Notes under the pieces: model-generated
What the model was told of the DNA's origin: nothing
The model's database searches: none
Seen by the model: the letters and a program-made list of their open reading frames with translations, nothing else
Program-made: the position numbers and the translations under genes
DNA from: Marthasterias glacialis
Taxonomy: Eukaryota; Echinodermata; Asteroidea; Forcipulatida; Asteriidae
Direction of reading: 5' to 3'
DNA: 64,000 nucleotides
NCBI GenBank assembly: GCA_911728455.2
Contig: OU452240.1
Location: 5,899,913-5,963,912 of the forward strand
Shown here: piece after piece, positions 54,936-64,000 of the stretch
Position numbering within the stretch: position 1 is the first letter of the stretch
Layout: the number at the start of each line of letters is the position of its first letter

Positions 54936-56403
54936 TCATTAGAGGGGCTGGTGTAACTGCATTCCTTAATTTCTAAATATTACAATAATATGAAGCCTTG
55001 AACGTCACCATAAAACTCTTTCAAAAAGTATTTGATGGTCAAGTTAAAATTTGCCGGCAGAAGAACTCTTCTAAAGAAATCTGAATATTGGGAAATAAAG
55101 AGTCTCGCTTGAAAGCCAACCAAAGGGATTTACCTGCATCCACAAAATTATTCTCATAAGAAATGTCACTGTAAATAAGAAGTTTGACACGTGGACATTA
55201 TTCCAATAATGTTTCGGGAAAAACAACTGTTTTTATTTGTATTTGTTCAAAGCGATGGTTAGGTAGTTCTATTTTTTTTTTTTTTTTAATGTTAATCGAG
55301 AAAGCTTTCAAAGATGTAAGACCCATTAACTCTGCAGCTCAGTGAGCCAAACTCGAACAGGTATTAACATTTTCTGACAGAGAACGAATTGTAATTTCGG
55401 CTGAGAGAATAAGGGTACAGATTTGCTCTTTTCGGAAAAGATGGTGTGAGGTTGAATCTTTTAAGACAAACGCCCCCTCAATTTCACACTTAAGAGAAAG
55501 GGGTGAATCAAAAACTTACAAAAGGCTCAATCACCTGTAAAATCTTATTATTTTTCTAATCTTATAAGTGGTCCGCCTTGGAAATACGCAATTATGATAA
55601 TTTTCTCTAAAGAAAAAAAAAAACCATTAATGCTCGACTTGTTTGACAGTAAAATAGTTTCGGTTTATTTCATCTTAATATTTTCTTTTCGAGTAAAATT
55701 AAAATCCGGTTTGTTTTGGTCAACAGGGAAAAGGGTGAATCTTTTCTTGTTAATTTGCATTTCGTTTTTCAGATTTGGAGACGAGGAAAGTTACGTTTAC
55801 GTACGGCAAAAGGACACGAACATCGTTTATGTTAATAACTGTCTGTAGTGCAGAAATCGTTTTTCCTCGAGAAAGGAGAAAAGAACAAACAGCAACTGCC
55901 ATTGTACTCTTGTAATGTCTTTAGCATTTACCAAAGGATGTTAGAACTGATCGTTTTGTAGGCATTCCCAAATCAGTGGAACCAAACACGATTACAGGCA
56001 AAGTCTTCTCGCGAAGGGCCAAGTTAAATGTCTACCATTTTGTTGGAGACGTGTAAATGGGGGGTCTTTATTCGTAGTGCGTGAAGGCAACATTTACCCC
56101 TCAAGGCCCACGGTCGGTTGACGGGGACGGTGTTAGGGAAAGTGGCGTGGATTTGTATTGATCCGCAAAAGCGGATCCGTGTGAAGGGGTCGCAAAATAA
56201 ACACACTTCTCGTTGGCTTTCTTGCTAGGAATAACAAGAGCTTGGAGCGAGGGGGTCGGGTAAATTTATACGGCGGGTTGCTGACGGGTTAAAGTCGATA
56301 TTCTAATACTAAACGCCAATTTCTCCGAAATCATTTATCCAACCAGTTTACCTAAAGTTGTCAGTACGTTCGAATTTGTTTTAGGGTTAATTTTCGTGTA
56401 CTT

Positions 56404-56706
56404 TTGGTTGGTTGGTTGGTTGGTTGGTTGGTTGGTTGGTTGGTTGGTTGGTTGGTTGGTTGGTTGGTTGGTTGGTTGGTTGGTTGGTTGGTTGGTTGGT
56501 TGGTTGGTTGGTTGGTTGGTTGGTTGGTTGGTTGGTTGGTTGGTTGGTTGGTTGGTTGGTTGGTTGGTTGGTTGGTTGGTTGGTTGGTTGGTTGGTTGTT
56601 GGTTGGTTGGTTGGTTGGTTGGTTGGTTGGTTGGTTGGTTCGTTCGTTCGTTGGTTCGTTGGTTCGTTGGTTCGTTGGTTTGTTTGTTTGTTTGTTTGTT
56701 TGTTTA
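56404..56706. repeat. (TTGG)n microsatellite with TTCG and TTTG derived units
   Basis: About 60 TTGG units, one 3-base slip at about 56598, then a transition zone of TTCG/TTGG and finally TTTG units. Reading frames giving Gln-Pro-Thr-Asn or Gly-Trp-Leu-Val repeats are artefacts. Confidence 0.97.
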
Positions 56707-57547
56707 TTTTGTGGAGACCTTTGTTGTTCGTATTCTCCCTGTTTTTCATTAATACCAACTGAAAAATCCGAGGTTGTTGTTTTTTGTGTTTTTCCCCTTA
56801 TTATCATTTTTCTTTCTTTCTTGAACGATATGCCTTGAATGCCATCTTTGACGATCTTCAACCCTTCTCGTCTCACTCCGTTTTTCACCCACTGTAACCC
56901 CCTGACGACCCTACCCCGTTTAGTGGGTCAATCGCTGGTATCGACCGGCGAAGAGTGGCCACGATAATCGCTTGGCTGGTTACGGGAGTCGCCGTCCCAT
57001 GAGCCCGCATACCGATCGGGGCACCGAAGCCCCTCGACCCGGGCGAATCGCGCAGCCTGCGTGTCTTACTTACAATTCACCGTGGTAGCTAGCATTCAAA
57101 GTCAGTCGTTTTTGAATGAATTTCTTGAAGAACTCAAAAGAGATTGGTCGAGAAATTATCCAAGGCTGAAGTCCGCTTATACTAAGTCCAGCCGTCGTAG
57201 ACGGTTGAGATAAACCACATTCTGAAGGATTGTTTTTTCTAGAAAGAGCCACTGCAGTAACAACACGACGTTTCGATCACTGTGCTAATGGTCTTCAAGG
57301 GCAAGCAAACAAACCGATCAACACACTAATGAAAGCTTCGATTCAAACGAAGGCGTGCTTTTCTCATCCGTTTCGATTTCCCGTAGTAATTTTGTCTCAT
57401 GACTTTCATGGTTTGCCCTTTTCTTTAGTCTTTGCTAACCTCAACGGAAGGATTCTACCATTCGTTTTGAAGGGAGGTTTCTTCACAAAAACTAACAAAG
57501 AGCTAGAAAATTGAATATAATTTAGGTCAAACTTGGTCACGCCCAGG

Positions 57548-57865
57548 CTACCATTAGGTAGGTCTTGGGCCATATTTATGTACAAGATTGTGGCTATAGT
57601 TTGGTACAAGCTACATAGGTACAGGTTTGGGCTGCATTAGGTACAATATCTGAGATAAATTTAGATTTCGGCTGCATTTAGGCAGATTTGGGGCGACATT
57701 TACATCTCCAGCTTTATTTAGATACAGAGTTGGGCCTACAGTTATGTTTAGGCTACATTTAGGTACAGTGTGGGGCAACGTAAAGGTAAACAAAAAAGGT
57801 TATGGCTACATTTGCGTTCGGGCTACATTCGGGTACGAGGTTGGGGCTACATTTAGTCCCGGTAC
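57548..57865. repeat. Degenerate minisatellite of GGCTACATTTAGGTACA type
   Basis: Units of about 20-35 bases containing GGCTACATTTAGGTAC and GGTTTGGG variants are repeated around ten times, strongly diverged. Confidence 0.65.
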
Positions 57866-58339
57866 GCAGTGACGTAACGAAGGGGAGCGGGGGGCAAACA
57901 AACAGACACAATGTAATGTTTCAGTCGATTGAATTGCTGCAACATCCGTTGGCCAGCTGATGCGTGTTCGACGGGAAGGCCAGCCAATGGCGTTCCCCAT
58001 TGAGGTTCTACGTGTATTTTTGTCACTAAATTTGATTCTGGAGTGTACATTTTCAGTCAACATTTTCTACGAATTAGAAGAATAACTTTGTTTGGTCCGC
58101 ATTCCAAGTTAGCCTTTCTGAGCCGGAAAAAGGATCTTAGAATAGATTCAATCATCTTATATGTTGTTCCCCGAATACAATGTTTGTCAGGAGGAGGTGG
58201 ATCCAGGTTTTTCAGAAAGAAGGGGGGGGCTAAAACTATGTGGGCTGATTTCCAACTTGAAAATGTTCGTTGATAGTCCGGGAAACATTTTGTAAACATT
58301 AGATACTCTCAATCTAAGACATTTCAGAAGCTTTTTACA

Positions 58340-58439
58340 NNNNNNNNNNNNNNNNNNNNNNNNNNNNNNNNNNNNNNNNNNNNNNNNNNNNNNNNNNNNN
58401 NNNNNNNNNNNNNNNNNNNNNNNNNNNNNNNNNNNNNNN
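58340..58439. other. Assembly gap, exactly 100 N
   Basis: A run of exactly 100 N, the usual placeholder for a gap of unknown size. Distances across it are not reliable. Confidence 0.98.
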
Positions 58440-60900
58440 ATAGTGTTTGGATAACATTAGCTTCTTGGAACGCCCTGTGGTTTTTGCGATCATGTATTAC
58501 GATTTACTTCCAACCAAACGAAGCCTTCAATATAAGATTGTGTTTTACATTTTCTTCCACCGCTAGTTTTAGAATTTTTGCATCAAATAGTTTTCTTGTA
58601 AAACGTTTTTTTGTTATTTATTACTAGGGCATGTAAATCAGAAACTAGACATGGGATCAATGCCTGTTGTGTAGATGTTGAAACATCGAGGGCTTCACTA
58701 CGTCCCGGAATAATGTATTGTGTCCGTTGGCGAGAAAAACATGCATTTTATTTTTTCAATAAACAAGGCCAAAAAGTACATTTTGTTTTTACGTTTTTCC
58801 ACTATGAGTTAGAATCTTAAATAGTTATCTTTCCAAATATTCATGATTTGGGCATGGTAATCAAAAACTAGACAACAAACAGTATAATTTGCTTATGAAG
58901 TTATTGATGCATAAATGGCTTCACTCCGCCTCGGAATAATCCATTGTTTCCTTGGGTTTTACTTTCGTCAAAACAGCAATCACAAAATGCATTACTCTAA
59001 ACCTTATCAAAATGTTTGAAAACTGAACAAATATTTTTAATTTTTAACTATGGCCAAATGGCCAATTTTTCGTGTTTTTTTTTTTTTTTTTTTTTTTTTT
59101 TTCACTTCTTCTCTCCGTTTGAATGAATTTTAACAGACGATGCTGTTTCGAAACAAAAACACACAAACAAACTTTCGCATATGCCACAACAATGCACAAA
59201 ATACATGTAGGCCTATGACAAATTGTGTGTACAGTAATTAATTTTTAGTTTTCAGTCAAGTACCACTTATCGTTGCCATATTTGTTCCGACAATACCTCA
59301 TACAAAGGCTTGTAGCTTTCTCGAATATATAAAACAGCTATTAAAAATTGTAATCTGAGTTCTGGAGTCAAATTGGCCAAAATTCAGACTTAGCATCTTT
59401 CAACAACTTTTACAAATGTCAATTGAAAAGATGTCCCCAAATTTTAGGATTAACGTGTTTTGCTTTAAATGACAGGGTTTGTTGTTTGTTTGTTTGTTTT
59501 TGTTGTTATACTTTCTTTATTAACTGACTTTCACTCACGGTTTGATTCCACCTGCGTCAACGTAACATTCAACAGGCGTCGGTTAACTTGAAGCGATGCC
59601 TCAAAAAAAGCTGATAATCAAAAAGAATTAGAATATTTTTTTGTTACAACAAAAGGCACACGAAAAAAAATAATATTACGATCAGTGACAGAAATTGTTT
59701 GCTGTTTAGATTTCTTCCACACGGTAGAAGGAACGACCCATTTACCATCACCAACCTTTCCTTAGCTCGCATCTTTAAAAGACTAGGGGAAAACGATCGT
59801 TTCTGTCTTCCATGGCAAATTATTTAGCTCGTGGATACTCTGGGAAGACAGACAAAGACGTACAGTTTATTCTAGGGCTACGTTATATGTACTTCAATAT
59901 TCAACTCGGTTGTTTGCTGTTCGGTTGATAAAGTGATCGTAATTCACCGCGTATGTAACACAGGCACGCGCTGGAATGACTGGTATAATCATGGGCGCTT
60001 ACCCATGTTGGTTTTTCCTGCAACAAAATTTAGCTTACTGGACTTGTTTTGAATATTGTGCACTGTGTTAAATCAGACATGGCGTTGTGTTGGTCACACC
60101 AATTGTATAACTTCAGATGAATTTGTGTTTTACAAAACAGTGTTATTAAGCTCACGTCACACATAGTGCGGCGAACCATGCAGACGGGTATTAAGAATCG
60201 ATACTGACAATCCCCCAAGGTTACTAAATATCCGGTTACAGTTCTGAAATATAATCCGAATATAAATACAAAATCAGTATCGATTAGAGTGATGGTAAAA
60301 CGATGTGACAGTTCTGTTGCCTCAAACGGCCAACAAAATATTACTTTTTTTTGGGTGGAGAGCACTACTTTTGGGGTTTTTGTTTTCAGTATGACATCAA
60401 AATTGCGAAACAATTTATTCATTTCCCCGGGGAGTACGTGATACGATTTTAGGGCAAGAGACTTCGACTTTTAGTAATATATATGCAAATAGATTGTGTA
60501 ATGTATGCAAATAAACGTACGCGTATGGTGTGACGTGGCTAGCTGGTGCGCCATTTTGCATCTGGGCTTTTGCGCGTGGTTTGCGCCTGCGATAGGAGGC
60601 ATAACCGTTCGAGTAGTCTGAAACTAAAATGGCGGACTTAGCACTAATCTCCATGCCATCTTCAAAGGATGGCATGACTTTCGATTCTAAATAAATTATT
60701 GTTCAGCATTTATTGATTATCAGAGTGTTTTTTAATGAATTCAGGATATTAGATTTATAAAAAAAAAAAGAAAAAAAAAAAAGAAAAAAAGGTGTATTAA
60801 TGGAACTCGTGGACGGAGGAATGTCAACAGACAAGATTGTTTTATAGCCCCCAGCTCGACATTGGTAAACTGACTATAAATGCTTCCACTCTTTGCACAA
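58440..60900. other. Stretch right of the gap without recognised genes
   Basis: AT-rich with T-runs (59079-59102) and a 60030-60422 reverse open frame lacking any recognisable feature. A related pair of segments (GGGCATGTAAATCAGAAACTAGACA at 58627 and GGGCATGGTAATCAAAAACTAGACA at 58850) marks a local duplication of about 220 bp. Confidence 0.45.
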
Positions 60901-60924
60901 ATCAAGATATTTGTAATAAAACCA

Positions 60925-61200
60925 ACCTGTGAAAATGTCAGCTCATTTCGATGTTTCAGTTGCGAGAAAACGGTGAAAATGCATTCAGCATTTTTGTGCG
61001 CGTTCATCAAGTTTTCGTCTCAATGAGACGACAACTAACTTTGAATCTTATTTCATTTATTATTTAAAAACGCTAACACTTCAGGCAGAAATATTTCAAG
61101 GAAAAGTTTTCTGCATCTCCATACGATGTAAGGTAGCCTATATGTAAATCTGTGAACAGTTACGTTTTTCTTCTTACCAATGTTGAGCGGGGGCCTTAAG
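60925..61200 (+). repeat. Interspersed repeat family C, copy 2
   Basis: Direct-orientation copy of the repeat near the left edge of the window. Ends not defined; no tail or inverted repeat seen. Confidence 0.75.
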
Positions 61201-61249
61201 GATGTTTTGTCCTTAAGTTCTGTTTTGGCATTAAGTGGATATCTGAAAA

Positions 61250-63770
61250 ATAATTTTTTACCTGTTGATGACACAAAAGCAACATTACTTTTTCCTCAAC
61301 CTAAAATCAAATAATAAGTGCTCTAAAGCAAGACAACCCACGACACCGTCACCCACCTCACGGTGACGTGAACACATCTCTATAGGTAGGCCTAAAAACC
61401 CTCACCATAATTGCAGAAAGACGAAATCGATCAAGCCTCACACGCAAGGGGGAAAAACCCTATCCGGTATTTCTCACCAGCTCCCCGGCAGCTGAAAAAA
61501 TTCCAGACAAGCTGAAATTTCTTGGGCGCTGGTCTGAGATAATTATTTTTATTTTTCTTGGTGCACGTTAATAGTCCGTAATGTCGATGTCTCGGGACAT
61601 CGTCTGACATTTAAGATGTCCGAGACTGGGGGAAATCACACCAAATTACAATGTACTCTTATACCCTTGGGTTGAGCAGAGAAAAAGATGAAAAGTAACA
61701 GCAAAATTGTTGAGGATGCCAACCCCTCCACCCTTCCTATTTTCATTTTTATAAAACAAAATATCCTAGACTTGTGTTTTGTTTTTATTAATAAAGAGTA
61801 CATGCTTTAAAATCGTAGCTGTCATTCATAAATGCTTTGTAAGAAGTGTGTGTGAGACAGGTGGGATGTCATATTCAACACAACTGTACATATACTTCGG
61901 AATAAATTACTTTTATTATTGTTTTTGTACAATGGTAGACATAACAACTAGGCCGAATTTCAGACATTTTTTTATTATTATTATTATTACAGAGCGGCCC
62001 TTAGCGAAATTCCATCTCTGCAAAAACTAGTGTGTTAAATTGATTCCCTTGGTATCTATAATGTGACAACACTTGCATGGTGTTAATTTTTACCAACGAT
62101 AAAGCAATGGGGATAACTAACAATATGTTGGTGTTGTAACACCACAGTTTTTGTTTCGAAATTTATTACAGCTGGGCCAAATCTCATAACCTGTAAGCAG
62201 ATGTTTTTGTTTTGTTTGCTATCGGAGCTGCCATTAAGCAGAATTGTTATTTCATCAACACTGCTAACCGTAAGCAAAGCAAAAGCCACTGAAGGCTTGC
62301 TGGCTGTTCTCGAAAGCAGATCAGTGACGCAACACAATGCAAATCCACGGTGAACGCAAACGCGCGGTCAGATTTCCTCGATCGCTTTTGAAATACACTT
62401 TCCCCTACCAACGTTTCTGTTCTTAGTGAAAACGCAAAAAATGGTAATCAGTTTTATGACATTCGAGCCTCGTTGATAATGTTGAACAGTGTAGGACAAC
62501 CAATCAACTATAGATCAATTTTAGACTTTTAAAATTCACTTATATTCTGCTGATGTTGTTTGTTTGTTTGTTTGTTTGTTTGTTCGTTTGTTTTGTTGTT
62601 TTTTAAGTATATTGTGCTTTGTTGTTTTTGTTTGTTTTGTGGCCGTGTTTATTGTCGATCTAGGTGTTTTGACAGTCAGAGGAAGGTCGCAGTTCGAGTT
62701 TGTGAGCAAAACTAAACGGGAAATCACAACAGAAACAATGTGAAAACAAAGAGATGTCGTCGATACCATCGGTCGAGAAACATGGAAGTGCCTTAGGTTG
62801 TTTGTTTTTTGTTTTTGTTTTTTTGTTGTTGTTTTTTTTTATTCTAACAAATACATCTCATTTCCATGTGGCATAAACATTCCATTCGCAATTTTCTTTC
62901 AATCCCGTTTTGAACATAGTTATATTCTGATATCACAATATTTCTTTATCGTCGTCTCTTCGAAGTTAAAACACAGCTCGTAGTTCGCTCTTTGTCACAT
63001 CCATTTTTCCTGGGGGTTTGTTTCATAAAATAACATACCTACAAAGATTTTAAAGGCCGGTGCCCCATCCAGAATTGTAACACTACACAGCCATGGCTCT
63101 CAAAAAACACACAGATGTTGTCTCAAAAAACGGGTAATGAAATTTGTCATAACACAACCGCTTTTACAAGATTTTCCACCGGTGGCTTAACATCATCGAG
63201 TTTAAAAAAAAAAATGTCTTCGCAAGGCAGACTTTAAGGCGAGACCTGTTCACATCACCTGTGGACGTTTTCACACCAGCTCGTGTCGAAAGCAGCGTTC
63301 AAACATCTGCCTATAGTGCCAAACCAAGGCCAGGCACTTTGTACCCCCTACATTTCTGTCTTCTTTTTTCTTCTGCATGTACATCTTAGGTACCTTATAC
63401 ATGGATTAAGTTACGACCAGTAGCTTTGTGTAAGTACTGCTACGTCGTTGATTGGAGGTGTTACATTCCTATTGATGCGAACACGTCGTTGTTCCTACAT
63501 CGAATTTGCTCCGCAGGCGTGAATATAAACCCGCGAGCTCCTTCTTTTTTTTTACGCAGTCTCTTCCACTTTCCTCCACGACTCGGTGCTTGCTAGCTAG
63601 GGGTTACAGCCGTAACTCAACACGGTTAATATACTTCCTCTCGATCTCAGATTTGTTTTTCTTTGACTCTGTTCACGCTTGTTTACTTCGGTTTCCTAGA
63701 GGTATCTTGGGTGCAGCGATGAGGCTTTGTGACGGATTTTGAGTGTATGTAACATATTGTTCTTGAAAAA
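61250..63770. other. Right-end stretch without recognised genes
   Basis: Short GTTT repeats (62557-62590, 62800-62840), otherwise unique AT-rich sequence. No splice-consistent coding exon found. Confidence 0.45.
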
Positions 63771-63785
63771 GCCAAGGTGGAAGAG

Positions 63786-63862
63786 AAGGCCCCCCCCCCC
63801 ACTGAAAAGCAACGCCCCCTGTGCCCCCTCCCCCAGTGAAAAAAATCCTGGCTACGCCGCTG
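63786..63862. mobile_element. Short hAT-type MITE with 8-bp target duplication
   Basis: Flanked by TGGAAGAG at 63778-63785 and 63863-63870. The right end AAATCCTGGCTACGCCGCTG is a widespread hAT MITE terminus. Only 77 bases remain and the left terminus is not recognisable. It is the source of a spurious reverse frame containing GVARIFFTGGGG. Confidence 0.7.
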
Positions 63863-64000
63863 TGGAAGAGGTTCTCCAATTTTCTTATTTCAGATTTCCT
63901 GTCGCCGTCTCTTTACAAGCAGAATCTTAAATCATCTTGTTGTTTTTTTCTTCTAAAACCACTCGTCTTGTTAAAGATATTATTTGCTCTGTTTTAAAAG

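Noticed and set aside
56361-56888. Open frames of Gln-Pro-Thr-Asn or Gly-Trp-Leu-Val repeats, up to 175 codons
   Set aside because: A four-base repeat without stop codons is open in all frames; no start or splice context.
57867-58240. Complete hAT element starting CAGTGACGTAACGAAGG
   Set aside because: The left-terminus-like sequence is clear, but I found no matching right end or 8-bp duplication.
60030-60422. 130-codon reverse open frame
   Set aside because: Composition without domain features; no supporting signals.
63673-63879. Reverse frame with GVARIFFTGGGG
   Set aside because: It is the translation of a hAT MITE terminus, a common artefact in predicted proteins.

Overview
The window reads as nuclear DNA of a marine invertebrate, most likely an echinoderm (a sea star is my best guess). 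The evidence is: AT-rich, gene-poor sequence; GT-AG introns of 0.3 to 18 kb; tRNA-derived SINEs; decayed CR1/L2-like and jockey-like LINEs; many short DNA transposons; long simple repeats; a 100-N assembly gap; and a peptide precursor of the kind known as echinoderm kisspeptin-type.

Two genes can be assembled exon by exon with matching splice phases. (1) On the + strand, 6414-15251, five coding exons encode a 116-residue secreted protein: signal peptide, very basic middle, two Lys-Arg sites, acidic tail. I cannot assign it to a family. (2) On the - strand, 42445-23561, two coding exons separated by an 18.4-kb intron encode a 149-residue neuropeptide precursor. Its signal peptide lies on the first exon. 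Two amidated peptides, both ending Leu-Pro-Phe-Gly before a dibasic site, lie on the second, and the first carries a Cys pair. It best fits the kisspeptin-type precursors of echinoderms. Two further orphan terminal exons are possible (4836-5084 + and 30754-30510 -).

Layout: 1-6400 holds interspersed repeats, a palindrome-rich MITE, a tandem array made of SINE bodies and one possible terminal exon. 6.4-15.3 kb is the secreted-protein gene, whose introns contain CTCF-like motifs, GGCCGTGTCC-type MITEs and a piggyBac-type MITE with TTAA target sites. 15.3-23.5 kb is intergenic, with a SINE, inverted repeats and a miRNA-sized hairpin. 23.5-42.5 kb is the neuropeptide gene, nearly all intron, with SINEs, minisatellites and MITEs. 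42.5-64 kb has a GC-rich promoter-like stretch, a hAT MITE, a dead LINE, more SINEs, a very long TTGG repeat and the gap, with no further convincing gene.

A recurring motif runs through the whole window: about 15 dispersed copies of a short element with the order CTGAAGA, hairpin, GAAACGTCGAG. This resembles the conserved boxes of hammerhead ribozymes known from Penelope-like elements, though most copies do not fold as a proper hammerhead. CRE-like TGACGTCA palindromes are also far more frequent than chance. All calls are from reading the sequence; no search or folding program was run.
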